DNA of 64,000 nt. Origin: Thuidium tamariscinum (Eukaryota > Streptophyta > Bryopsida > Hypnales > Thuidiaceae). The position numbers and the translations under genes are program-made. The DNA is taken from assembly GCA_947034885.2 (NCBI GenBank), contig OX344758.2, positions 8,620,501 through 8,684,500 of the forward strand, given 5' to 3'. Below are positions 34,536 to 47,559 of the stretch, piece after piece. The stretch's first letter is position 1; each line of letters starts with the position of its first letter. The notes under the pieces were generated by a model, which worked only from the letters and a program-made list of their open reading frames with translations, made no database searches and had not been told where the DNA came from.

Positions 34536-34960
34536 TCGATCTTACTCACTCTGTCACTCTCTCTCTCTCTGTCTAACTCTCTCGGATCTCTCCGTCTCTC
34601 GCTCGAATCTCCTATACCCTAACCTGTCTACTGAATCTGTCGATTCCTGTGTGCTTGCACTTGATTCGTGACCTCTGTGTCTCTCGCTCCCTCCCTCTCC
34701 CTCTCCCTCTCTCTGAATCAATCGATTTCTGTGTGCTTGCACTTGTTTCGTGAGCTCTGTTTCTGATTCTTACTGGAAGGGTGTTTGACCCTGAAGGTGT
34801 GAAAGCTCGATGGGTCTGCGCGTGGGAAGCTCACGGCGAAGTCGGTGATGGGCAGGAATCGGGTGCGAGTGTTTGGAAGGCGACGCCTGGGCGGGGAGCG
34901 TCCGCTTGGCACCACAGTAGCAACCCCGTCATCCACTTTGCCTGGGGCTTGCCACTCAGG
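34536..34960 (-). promoter_or_regulatory. Pyrimidine-rich promoter/leader of the VTT gene with an ~83 bp tandem duplication
   Basis: CT-rich tracts (34547-34605 and 34677-34713 on the plus strand, so GA-rich in the gene sense) lie just upstream of the ATG. The segment around TGTGTGCTTGCACTTG is duplicated with a period of about 83 bp (about 34646 and 34729). Confidence 0.35.
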
Positions 34961-37900
34961 GCTTCTTCCTCACAAGGCCAACCAGCATAACTTACGTGAA
35001 AGGCAGATTCCGCATAAGATTCAAGGCATTTTTGTAATTTAAAAAATAAAAATAAAATTGTCACGTGTCACTTTGTGATTGGTTTAGAATGATGTACACA
35101 TCTTAGAATTTGATGTGGAAATTAAATTTCCACACTTTTCACCTTGGACATTTGATTGATGAATTTTTGATCATTGCTCTTATATTGTCAACTTTGAGGC
35201 AATGACTGCCTCTTTTGAGCTCATTGTCATTGTCATTGTCATTGTGACAAACTATGTCACAATGAGCTCAAAAACTATACAAATTTTAAAATTTTGTACC
35301 TTCACCCCTCCCAGCCTGATTTAAATATTAAAAATTAAAAATATTAAAATTTGAAACTTTTGAAACCCCCCTCTCCTCCCAATCTGATATAGATTTAAAA
35401 TTTTAAAATTAAATTTTTTTTTAATTGGTAAAACCCCCCTCCCCCTCTTATAATTCTCAGAGGGTGGGCTTGGAGACAAAGGATATGGGATAAATGATAT
35501 GATAATTTGTATAGTGTATACTATATCTGTATTCATTATCAATGTCCGTATTTGTATCAATTTTAAGTATTGGTATATGTATTCAGTATACATATTAGTA
35601 TTTGTATTCATTTTCTATATCCAAATTCAATATCTGAATTCAGTATCCAAATTGTGTATCCGTATTGTATATTTGTGTTGTAAATTTTGTATTTTGTATT
35701 CATATTCAGTATCCATATTTGTTTTTGGTATCCATATTGGTATCCGACGGTTGTTGATTTTTCTTGGAGGGGGGTGGGATTTTTTTTAATTCACATCTGA
35801 CGGCTATTGATTTTTTTGATGATCGAGGGTAGGAAAATTAATCAAACAGGCAATGACTACCTCTTTTCGTCACATTGTAGGGCAAGTTTACACCTAAGGC
35901 CCACTAATGTGATCAAAACATTGACTAGTGGAGGGATAGGCATAGTCCAAATTAAGTTTACACTTCAACCAAGTCATGCCCATGCCATTTTTCAAGGACA
36001 AGAAGTCTATTTGAAATCCTACATAGCCAAAGTAGATAATGCTTTGCTCATTTTAAGAAGCTTTCGTAACCACCTCTTCAAGGTAGGCATAGTGAATTTT
36101 TAGGAGACTATAACAAGCTAAAACCTTGCAATTACAGATTTTGACTACTAATTGATCTCGTGGTTGACAATGTTGAATCTAATAATTAATAGACATAGCC
36201 AACTATGGGCTCTTGAATTTATACCAAGATCATGTAAAATGCCATTAGAGTTTTTTATTTTAGGCTCTCGCTTTTAATGGTCTCATTCAACAAAGTGGGG
36301 TACTTCAAAATACTTATCATCTTTTGTTTTGGCCCTCATATAAATTGATCTTTTTTTACTACTTTTCACTCTTCAACAGCAAAAAGAATGTCAAAAAGAG
36401 TCATAAAGATTGTCATAAACAATGTTGTTGATACAGTTGAAAATGTGACCAAAAAATTAAAAAATTAAAAAATTAAATTTTGGAAAGACTACCACAATTT
36501 ATTGTAGGACTACTTGCCCTACTAAGTGGCCAAAGGCAAATTGTATGCAAGTGATGGAAAATGAAACTCTCACCTCATTGTTTGTATTAGAAATATTTTG
36601 TACATTGCAATTTGTGCAAAAATGGAATTTTTTTTATAGCTTACATGGTATGGAGTGTCTATATTATTTTTTGCACTACTATTTCCCTTTTTTCAAAGCA
36701 TGCAAACCCTCCAAATATTTATAATAATGCAAATACAAATTGTTTCATATTTTTTGGGACCTTTGTGAAGTTTTCAAATAAAGTGTAATTTTCTTGAAAT
36801 TTTTCAACAAAGGCTATTGTTTTGTAAGCCTAGGAGACTAAGCCTATGAGCCTACAAGAGAATACAAGAATGATAAAAGTATCTACATTATAGAAACTTT
36901 CTATAATTATAGTGAAATTATGTCATAGATACCTATATTATAGTTGTTATTGTTAAAAATACCTTCAATGGTTGTAGAATATCCACTTGTATATATCGGC
37001 TCAAGGCTCACATGCTCAAATTTCATGCTCAAATTTCATGCTCAAACACTAGCATTGTGTTTTTTTGACATTGTATCCAATACTTTATTTGTCACTTCTT
37101 TTGACACCATTCAATAGGAAAAAAATTTAACAAGACACTTTCTTGGGCTCTAAAATGTGGTGGAAAAAAATTGACATTGATTTTGACTCTTTAATGTCAA
37201 AAAAATTGTCAAAATGTTTTGAATTTCATAACATTTTGATTTACAATACTTTAGTATGGAAAAATGTTTAGAGTTTTTCCTTTGTATTTCATGAGATTTT
37301 GCACTTTACAATTGTAAAAACCTTAAAGCTTACTTAAATAGGAGCACAAAGAAGGAGGACTAAACTACCATCCTATTGATATCAAAGAAGATTTAACCCC
37401 CAATTGTCCTAGATAGGAAAAAATGTAAAAATGTGCTTCATACCTATTTTATAGTGAATAGTTTAGTATTTTCAATCTCCAAAAAATAATCTCTAAAATA
37501 ATGTGGGTGGTTATGAAAGTACATAGAAAGTTTATATATTATTTTTCATGATTACCACGAGATTTTTGGAGTGACTTATTAAATTTTAATAACTAATTTA
37601 GGATTATATTTCAACTAATAAAGAGATTTCATCCAATTAAATTTTAAATTTCATAACACTTATATCACAAAATTATAAAATTAAATCTCATTTGTTCACT
37701 AAAGAATTTTGAAGATTTTATACTTGTATGATATCCAAGTTTGTTATTTTTATTACACTATAGAATTAGATTCTTATTCTTGGGGGTTGACCCTTGGGAA
37801 TAAAAAACTAGTTTCTTTAGGATTAATTGATTATTGACAAAGTATTAATTTGTTCTAAGAACAAAATTAAACATTTAATTTCAAAAAATAATAATATACA

Positions 37901-38499
37901 ACATGTTTGAAACTTTGTTGAAAAAATATCTTATTTCTAAATTACTTGTGACAATTTTTGAAGTGTATAAAAACTTATGAGAGCTACTATGTATGATAAA
38001 TAATACTTTATAAGATATTGTGCTTTTTCTTGAGGTGAAAAAAAGCTAAATTTTTTTCTTATTCCTACTAGTAGTTTTTGTTTTTTTAAATTATAAGTAA
38101 TATTTGGGGATATCTACAAAGACTAAGTTTTTCCTAGATAAAATTAGACTATTGGTTTTAAAATACAATAGTTTTATATTACAATTTTGTTCACCCTGAA
38201 TGAAAATCTTGTGACAAAAAATAGGCAATGTCTTTTGTTTGTAGCCAAATGGTGAAAAATAGTGCATAACATCATTTTCTTTGACTAAACATTTGAGGTA
38301 TTTTCTAACCTTCACTATCTATTTTCCTCCGATTCCCATATTGAATTGTTTTTTTCTAATCTTTGGATTGTTTCTTTCTCTATTATTTAACTATAAATAG
38401 AATTTTTTACAAATTTATTGACCAATTTTTTTCCTGATGTTTTCAAATTTCAATGGCAAGATTTTTTTTCTTGATTCCACTGACAAATTTCCTCCAATA
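34961..38499. other. AT-rich spacer with simple repeats
   Basis: No gene recognised. Contents include a hairpin at about 35215-35272 (TGAGCTCATTGT..ACAATGAGCTCA with GTCATT repeats between), a TATCCATATT/GTATTCA satellite-like stretch (about 35510-35750), and a three-fold ATGCTCAAATTTC repeat (about 37012-37044). The remainder has no structure I can see. Confidence 0.45.
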
Positions 38500-38501
38500 T
38501 A

Positions 38502-39073
38502 CTCCGCCTCTGTCTCGAAATAAGTGTCCAAATCAAGTAGATTTTTTGTCCAACTGAAAAGGTCCCTCTTGTGATTTCAACCATTTAGTGAATGTTTGAC
38601 TAAATGACCTTAAAGGGGCAAGTGAAATAATGTAAGTGCACTTCATTGGCCTTGCAAACTTGATTTTAAATGGTAGTACCAGACAACTTTTGCTCAATGC
38701 TTCCTAAGATAGCAATATTAATGACTTATTTAGTGTCTACTTTAGAGCTATTAAAAATTGATTATAAAGTGGGATAATTTTTTAATTTTTGGATATTTAG
38801 ATTGGGGAACATCTTCTTAGAAACCCATTGTAGCTGAAACCTTATAAATCAATAAATTGATGGAGCTAACAACAATTATAAAAAATGTCCAAAATCTCAC
38901 TTTCAACTTGTATTTTTAATGCCTAAACGACACTTCATAAGCTCCAAATTTTACATAGATTTTAGACATGGGTTATTCATTCTTGAATGCCCAAACTTTT
39001 GGTACTTTGATTCAAAATAGAGTTAATCTTTGAAGGGAAAGAGATTCGAACACTTATTTTGGGATAGAGGGAG
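38502..39073. mobile_element. Stowaway-type MITE (572 bp), TA target site
   Basis: Starts CTCCGCCTCTGTCTCGAAAT and ends with the inverse of CTCCCTCTATCCCAAAATAA, close to the classical plant Stowaway terminus CTCCCTCCGTCCC. TA dinucleotides flank both ends (38500-38501 and 39074-39075). It has no coding capacity and is on the long side for the family. Confidence 0.85.
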
Positions 39074-39075
39074 TA

Positions 39076-40424
39076 ATTGTCTTTGTCTTTATGAAATCGA
39101 GGCTAAGAACTAAATTAAATTAAATTGTGTATGTAGGACATTCAAGTGGTCATATGAAGTGAATCTTGTTGAATGAATTTTGTATTTTGCAAGGTGATTT
39201 TAAAACACAAGCCCCCTTGTGATACATTTGTGCCGTCCTATGAAAAGTTTGTACACTATTAATCTTGTGTACTTTACTTCTCCTAGCATATTCAAGGTCC
39301 TTTGATTCCAAATATGAATTCAAAATTATCAAATTTCATTTCAAATGAAAAATAAAAAATTCCTTTGATTTCTCCAACAATAAAAATTCGACTTGGGCAA
39401 ATCCACTTTAGCATACTAGGCCCTCTATTATTGTTGTGCATGGTGTGTATAGTTGAGGTGAAGTAAACCCTTCAGTCATTCCCCCAAGTACTTTACGGGG
39501 TAAGATAGAAGTACCTATAATAGATAACTTAAACATTTTAGCAAGTAACATGTGCCAGAAAATTTGGTGTGAAATTGAGTTCAATATGTGCAAACATAAA
39601 AATAAGGAACAATGCCAAAAAAAATAAAAATTCTTTCAATAATGATTATTTTATTCAATATAAATGCAAATTGTTCATTAGGATATGTTCTAATTTTATA
39701 GGCTCACTTATTATGGTTAGCTTTGACACTTCTCCCTAAGCAATAAAAGAAGAGATGATTGGATGAGAACATACAAACAAAGAATCTTTTTCAATAAATC
39801 ATGCATCCAAGTGTTGTCTACAATAGCACAATAGGTCAGCCTATGAAGCTATCAAAAAAGGTTTTCTGAAATAGATACTTCTACCTTATATAAAAACCTT
39901 CTTTTGTGCCATATTTTCTTGTTTCCCTAGCAAAATTGGGTTCTCTAATTGCAAATAATTTGCAAGTTTTATCATGTGTGAAAATTAAAAAATTTCAGCC
40001 CTTGTCGTTGGAGACCAGCAAAGGGTTCAGTTGCAAAGAAATTACTACACTTTTTTCCCCACCTAAAACTACCTACGCAAAAATCACTGGGAGGGTAAAA
40101 TACTGTACAGTGGCGAATGGGTGGAGTGAGAGCTTTGAAGCTACTGTATCTTTGGGGTGGTGCCAGGTGTGCTCCCCGAGAAGAAGCCACGTGGTGGAAT
40201 CAGAGCTGATGCTTACCGAAGATGCCTTTGAAGATAATCGTCGTATCTTGACTGTTGACTTTGTTCACATGAAATCAGCAAATCCATGTGTGGGAAGAAT
40301 TGGCGGCTAAAAGTAAGGTAGGGGGCTGTAAAAGCGACCCTTTACCAGCTGATTTGCATTTTGGGGAAGCTAAATTCCTTAAAACAATTTTTAGTAAATT
40401 TTTGTGGTAAGAAAAATGGAATTA
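39076..40424. other. Spacer, no gene recognised
   Basis: A frame at 39906-40310 (plus) lies in slightly GC-richer sequence but shows no family motif and no supporting splice structure. Otherwise AT-rich. Confidence 0.35.
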
Positions 40425-40697
40425 AGGTAGGTACACCCAAAAGCGCCCTGTTCCTAAAAGCGCCATCTACAGTGCACATACATTTTCGAAATCAGTCATG
40501 TTCACAGACTGTAGATGGCGCTTTCAGAAACAGACTTTGACTGTTAATAACTTTTGCATACAATATCCAAATCCTGTGTTCTTTGGTGCGTAGGAACATG
40601 CTTTCACTTGCCAACAAGACTACATAAAAATTTGAACTAATTAATAGCAGGAACTAGTCTTAGTATGAATAAGTGGCGCTTTTGGGTGTACCTACCT
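40425..40697 (-). mobile_element. MITE copy 2 (inverted orientation)
   Basis: 273 bp, same family as 2341-2616 but reversed. The TIRs AGGTAGGTACACCC are intact at both ends and TA flanks both sides (40423-40424, 40698-40699). The internal GCGCCATCTACAGT inverted pair is also retained. Confidence 0.85.
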
Positions 40698-40699
40698 TA

Positions 40700-42816
40700 G
40701 CATCTAACCCAAGTCGTTTCATATTTTTTGGACCTTCATGGAATTAATTATGAATTTTTGAAGTTGAAAATACAATGGTTTCTAAAAGCGACCTCCTCCT
40801 AAAATGTACACTTTTGGTACATGTTAGAGGCAAAATCTACCAGATTGCTTTTAGAGACAGGGTTGCAATTACAACCCCCTACCTTAGTTCAAAGTTATCG
40901 AAGTGGGAAAAAATCTGGTTGCAATTTGAAAACATCCATGAAAAATATATGAATTTTTTACCTACAAGATAAATTTTCTATTTTGAATTTAAAAATTATA
41001 TTTTGAACCAAAAAAACACACAAAGTAATTGGACTCTATACCAAAAAAAGCATATTCAATTTGGAAGCTAAAGGAAAATAGTTGGTAAAACTTATTGAAT
41101 GTTGTAATAGAGAAGATGAATAATTTATGTGGTCTTTAATTCTTCTATGAAATGCAAAGAAATATCTATAATTATTGCAAGCAATTAGGACTTCTATACA
41201 AATATTGACTGAATCTTAAAGCTTTTAATAGTTTAGTTTTTTCTTCAATCTTCAATCAACTTCTACTTAATAATTTTTTGATAAGGGAAAATTAAGTGTT
41301 TCTTTTTCTTGAATTTTTTCAAAGATTTTTAACTTGATTTTATTCTTTAGTATAAACAATTAGAAAATCCAAATCAATAGTGCAAAATTTTTTAATTAAT
41401 AAGATTCAAAGCCAAAAAATCCTGTCAAGCAAGGTGCAAAAAAATTTGTTTTTTTAAATTTGAATGCTAACATCTTACAATCTATAAGGTCAAAGTTTTG
41501 AAATTTCTTCTATAGTTACATTCATATACAAGTGTAGTATAAGATCCCATAGTTAGACGAGCCAAAAAACAAAGCTTTAAGTTGTTTACTCTATGTAATA
41601 GAAATAATAGTTTTAAGTGTTTTTTGATAGTAAAACTGCCTTAGTCCTTTGGAAGTTAAGTAGCTTAAATTGAATCTCTACCAAGTAAATGAATGATTTG
41701 TTTTCTATTACACAAGAAGGGCATGTGACTTGTTCAAATTCAGCTTTCAAATGCTCCAAACCAATAAAAGTTCTATTCATCATTGGTGAAGGTAGTCAAC
41801 CTTGTTAATATATGCAATTACTAATTAATTAAATCCTTTAAATCACTATAAGAAAACCATGTTTTAGGTGACATTTAATATAACAATTGATGTCTAAGTT
41901 GATAGATTTTAGGTGATGTTGAATATTACAATTTATGTTGTTATGTTAGTAATGATGTCCAATGTAACATGAAGATGTTACATTGAATGTCATTGTTAAC
42001 ATAAAAACATGAATTGTCATTGTTAACATGAAAATATGGGTTGTTATATTTGATGTCACTCTTAATCTATCAATTTAAATATCAAGAAATTACACTTGAT
42101 TTTTATAGTGAATATAGTAGCCTGACCATTTTATTGTAAACATTCCATTTCAATTAGTTGGATAGAATTTGTAGGTTCACACATTGTAATTACTATAATT
42201 ATAATCTCATAGCTAAAAACTCCCTGATAGTCCCTAAACAATGACTGAGATCAATTGCAAAATAGTATATAAACTACCATTTTACACTTTGACCTCACAA
42301 TTATAGAAGAGGGTTTTGTTTAAATGGCTTAATTGTACTATACCTCCATCCATATTTGTTTATGATACTTGTCACCATGCATGTCATACATGAAAGTAGT
42401 TGTTGGTAACCATGCATGTTGCTTCAAATAGGGGAAAAGGTCAGGTCATAATCAAATTGACATTAAAGAAGATGTCTATAGTGGCTTGTGCAAGGTCTGT
42501 ATGTCTAGTTAGATGTCATGAATTGCATGGCGGACAACTTCTCCTTTCAAGTTATATTTGTAGGGAGTAAAAACCAATAATGCCAAAAATAATGTCTCTA
42601 AAAACATTTGTATGTTCTAAATGTATGATGTCCACAGAAACATCAAAGGTTGAAACTTAAGTTGGCTATATATATTGATGTGGCATGCCATGTCAACACT
42701 TTTATGTCCACGTGACATAATTTTCACGTCATCTTGCCATGTCATCTTTTTCCCACATTACTTGTCCGTTATCTTCTTTTTTACCTTGGAAAACCTTTTT
42801 TACAACTCACCGCAAT
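40700..42816. other. AT-rich spacer with a foldback remnant
   Basis: No gene recognised. 41860-42115 is rich in inverted words (TAGGTGACATTTAATATAAC, GATGTTACATTGAATGTCA) related to those flanking the hairpin at 10355-10400. It is probably a decayed foldback element. Confidence 0.4.
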
Positions 42817-44367
42817 AATTTTCTTTTAGTTGCCTTCAATGAAATTTGACTAAGGATGTTGATGTGGCTATGAATGTTTTCCTTGACGATCTCAAAAAGA
42901 TTTTGATATTTTTAGTGATGTCTTAAAAAACATCATGTTTTTTTAATAACACCAATATATTGTGATTGTAAATTGGCTATTTTTTTAGTCTTCTTCAACT
43001 AGACATCCCAATGTTTCACAAGATTCATAAAGACTCATCATTGACCTAGCTAGCGCGTGTAAAATCTATTCTATACCCCGAACTACACTAAGCTACTAAT
43101 ATTTAGTTGTTGAGACTGTTCACTCGTTCAATGAAGAGGCCAATGATGAGATTGCCAAGCTGAACCAATGCATTTTCTACTTCTTCATATTGGACCACTC
43201 TTGCCAAATAAATTAATATTAAAACTATAACAATAAAATATAACAACACAAATGCTTACAATCAGTGTGATCTACCTATTAGTTAAGGTTGCTATGATCA
43301 ACTTAAGCAATAGTGAAAATTAAGCTAAGAAGTACTTTAGTATGTAGAGAGATCAAGAAGACAAAGATCAAGAACTGAAAGAGGAAGAAAAGAGACAAAG
43401 AATGCAACATGACCACTGTCTACTAAACCTTGTCTATCTAACCCTCAAACAACGGGTGGGTCATTGTGGATTCCACGGGCTATTTATCATACTAATTTGA
43501 GGAAATGTCTGCCTAATTCAAGGTGGAAGTGAATAGAGAATGTCAAATGCAACGACGGTCAACAAAAAATACAGCCCGCATAGCAAATTATGAGAGGGGA
43601 AAATGGAAGCATAACCCTCTATTCAGAAAATTCAGCTCATCTAAAAATATGAGTTGAATTTTTGAAGCTATCACTTATATTGCATGATGGTGCACGGTCA
43701 TAAGCCTTCTAACGAAAAAAAATTGAATGAAAATTGGCATTTTTCCATTCAGCACACGCTTTTAAAGTCAATCATCAACTAGAAATTAGTATCTGCATTG
43801 TTTAAGGTCAAGCATCTAAATTCATCTCTAGAATTGATGGTTATTAAAAAATCATCAAAAAGTACTATTCGGAAGAAAATTTTGGTATTGAGATACAAAT
43901 AAATAGTGTAGAGTTTGAGTTTTAGATTCTATTCATATGATTAGATTCACCAGTGCTATCACCAATACTTTCCTATAAATTTTGAAAGGAAAAATTCAAA
44001 ATTCCTTTTAAATTCAATTATAAGCAAGTTATTGTCATTTTTTGAGTAAATTTTGTTGGAAAGGATTTGATATTAGGCTCTCTTGACATGGTCATTTTTG
44101 GTCATTTTTGTGTTCTCAAATTCTATGACTTCATTTTTGCAATTCCAAGTTTGAACTAGAGTCAATTTAAATCAACTACTTCACATACTTCCACATTTGT
44201 AATTTAAAAAAAATACATGCTCTAGTAACACCAATCCCTTGGATAGGACCACAACTTCATAAAGTATCTCTAAAAATTAGGATGACTTTTGTCTAAATTA
44301 TGATGAAAAAAATTTGGATTTCAATCTATATATCATCCAAAAATTGAACATTAGAGTGTTTCGGGGT
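42817..44367 (+). repeat. Direct duplication, copy 1 (~1.55 kb)
   Basis: Matches 45030-46745 nearly throughout, for example CAATGAAATTTGACTAAGGA at the start and TTTGAAAGGAAAAATTCAAA near the end. It lacks two internal stretches present in copy 2. No coding content is recognisable. A deleted LTR pair or a local tandem duplication would both fit. Confidence 0.7.
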
Positions 44368-45029
44368 TAACTCTTGAATGCCCTTAGTGCCCATCAGTGG
44401 TATTTGGATGACCAAAAAGTGGCCTCGAGAGAAATTGAAATCATTTTTTCATTCATTTTTTGCTTATTGAATATTGACCTTTCATGGAGGATTACGAAGA
44501 GTACCTAATTGAGTTTGTAGTCTTACTAGCATTTGTCTTTACATGAATGAGTTAATAAAAAAAAAATGGATGGCAAAATTTACTATTCCAGTTTTCTTCG
44601 AATCTAAATCTTTTTTAAGGTATAAAAGACATATAATTTCACACACACACACATTCACAAAATTGAGTCTATGCTTAGTTTTGTTTCATCCTGTGCACCA
44701 TATGTTGAATCTAAGTGGACAAAATGCAAATGAACAAATATGGATGTTGTAGTATCCTTTGTGCACTACAATCTACAAAAACTTAAAGCAAAAAAAAATT
44801 ATGGTTTGGAAGTAAATGAATTCCAAAGCTAACCATGCGATAGACTCAATTCTTGATACCAGATTCATAATCACTCCCAAAATCGCCTAGGCTTCTTTTT
44901 TGAGCCTCCATGACTTGGATATTTTATTGCATGTTGTGATACACCATTTATGACTCATTCCCATTGGTGTTTGAAAAAGTTGACATACATATGCATTAAA
45001 AAATTATATATATAGTAGAAAAGGTAGAT
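44368..45029. other. Spacer between the duplicated segments
   Basis: AT-rich. It contains a short (AC)n run (about 44641-44653). No gene. Confidence 0.4.
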
Positions 45030-46745
45030 AATTTTTTTGTTAGTTGCCCTCAATGAAATTTGACTAAGGATGCTAATGTGGCTATGAATGTTTTCCTTAA
45101 CAATCTCAAAAATATTTTGATGTTTTGAGTAATGTCTTGAAAAACATCACAGTTTTTAATAACACCAATATGTTGTGATTGTAAATTGGCTAAGCTTTCT
45201 AAAACATTTAACCAAAATCTCTGTTTTTTTAGTCTTCATCAACTAGACATCCCAATGTTTGACAAGACATATCATGTCATCCGGAACACGTTACGTTTTT
45301 GGCCTAACATTAGAAAAAACATGACTATCTTCTAGTGACAACATTATGAAACTTGGTTGGCAAATACTACATTCATGTAGATCGATTGAGACTCACCACT
45401 GATTTAGCTAGTGCATACACAATCTATTCTTTACCCCAAACTATACTAATCTGCTAACATTTAGTTGTTGAGACTATTCACTAGTTCTAGGAAGAGAGTG
45501 ATCATAAGATCACCAAACTTCACCAATACATTTTTTACTTCTTCATACTGGACCACTCTCGCCAAATAAACTAATACTAAAACTAGAATAATAAAAATGT
45601 AACAACACAATAATTACAATGAGTGCAATTTGCCGGTTAGTTAAGGTTGTCATGATCAAAATAACTAGTACTTCAAATTAAGCTAAGATGTATAGCAACG
45701 CATGGAGAGATCAAGAAGACAAAGATCAAGAAGTGAGAGAGGAAGAAGATAAGAGACAATGAGTGCTATAGTATTGAGAGAAGAAACGAAGAATGTGAAG
45801 TGACCACTGTCTACTAAACCCCATCTATTTAAACCCTAAATGATGGGTGGGTCACCATGGAGTCTTGCAGACTATATGTCATATTGATTTGAGGAAGTGC
45901 CCCAGAATGTCAAATGCAACAATGGTCAACAAAAAATATAGCTTGCATAGTAAATTATGAGAGGGGCAATGGAAGCATAACCTTCTATTTAGAGAATTTA
46001 GCTCATTTAAAAATATGAGTTGAATTTTTGAAGATGCCACTTAGATTGCATGATGGTGCAGAGTCATAAGCTTGCTAACAAAAAAAAAATTGAATGAAAA
46101 ACAACATTTTCCATTTAGTAGATGCTTTCGAAGTCATCATCAACTAGAAATTGGTGTCTACATTGTTTAAGGGTTAAGCGTCTAAACTCATCTCTAGAAT
46201 TGATAGTTACAAAAGAATCATCAAAAAGTACTATTTAGAAGAAAATTTTGGAATCGAGATACAAAACAATAGTGTAGAGTTTGAGTTTTAGATTCTATCC
46301 ATATAGTTAGGTTCACCAATGCTATCACCAATACTTTCCTATAAATTTTGAAAGGAAAAATTCAAAATTCCTTGTAAATTCAATTACAAGCAAGTTATCG
46401 TTATTTTTTGAGTAAATTTTATTAGAAAGGATTTAAGATGAGGTTCTCTTGACATGGTCATTTTTCAAAAACTTTGTGTTCTTTGATTCTATGACCTCAT
46501 TTTTGCAATTCTAAGTTTGAACTAGAGTTAACCTAAGTCAATTGCTTGACATACTTCTACATTTGTTATTTTAGAAAATGCATGCTCTAGCAATACCAAA
46601 TCCAATCTTTTTTTAAGATCACAACTTCATAAAATATCTTTAAAAATTAGAATGACTTTCATCCAAGTTGTAATGAGAAAGAAATTTAGATTTCAATTTG
46701 TACATTGTCTAAAAAGTGGACACCAAAGTGCCTAAGCTTAAAGAT
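45030..46745 (+). repeat. Direct duplication, copy 2 (~1.7 kb)
   Basis: The longer partner of 42817-44367. It contains extra internal sequence (about 45202-45235 and 45262-45380) absent from copy 1. Confidence 0.7.
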
Positions 46746-47559
46746 TTTGCATTTAAATTCAGTCGTGAGCTACTTTTTGACTCAAAAGGTGTTTAAGGGC
46801 TAGTTTCCATTGCTTGAAGCTTCCAAAGGTCACTTCACACTAGCACATTCCAACCTCCAATTCAACAAACTCCATCTAAAGGCTAAATCTCAGTCTCCTT
46901 AAATTGTAGAAGGTAAATAAAAAATACAATATATGCCATTGGGAGTTTTATAGTATAAAGACCACAATTCAAATGGACGAAATTGTGATAGTGGGTGGTG
47001 ATACTGCGGCGGCACTTATTAATATATATGCAGTTACATAGAGTTCAGTGTAATTTTGCTTCATCATTTGTGCATCGGGAAATGATTCAGCTACCCAGAA
47101 CTCTGCAATCATATGATTGCGCAACATAGCAGATTCACAAATCAAAACGTGCAAAGCACAAATCAGGAAGTTTCACAAGTTTGAAAACAAGGAAACCCTC
47201 ACAGCCTTCTAGAAAGAAAAAACTCCAGAGGGTGGGTTTTTTCTTGCCTTCCATTGAAAGTGGAAGTTGAACACCTCGATCAACAAGACGCAGCTAATAG
47301 TCAGAGATTGCTACAGCATGGGCCGGCCCAAAATCGTCCCAGGGTCTTGCCTTACAAGCCCACATGAGCAAAGAATTGCCCTTATCTTCATGACTAACAG
47401 AGTTTCGGCAGTTGAAGTTCAATGTCAAAAACAGTTCGCTAAATGTCATCATCAACTACGTACATTATCCTATCTCACCACGTTTACAGAAGGCAGCAAG
47501 GATCAGAGAGGCATCACTTCGTCCGGAAGCATAGATTACAGAGTGTGGACGCAACTTGC
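46746..47559. other. Spacer and 3' flank of the BET1-type gene
   Basis: No separate gene recognised. The part nearest 47559 is the likely 3' untranslated region of the minus-strand SNARE gene. Confidence 0.4.

Noticed and set aside
36992..37003. TATATCGGCTC, similar to half of the transposon palindrome, outside the element
   Set aside because: Only the first half matches and there is no dyad; chance occurrence in a long AT-rich spacer.
42817..46745. Intact LTR retrotransposon
   Set aside because: The interval between the repeats is only about 0.66 kb with no gag-pol sequence, and TG..CA ends and a target duplication could not be shown.
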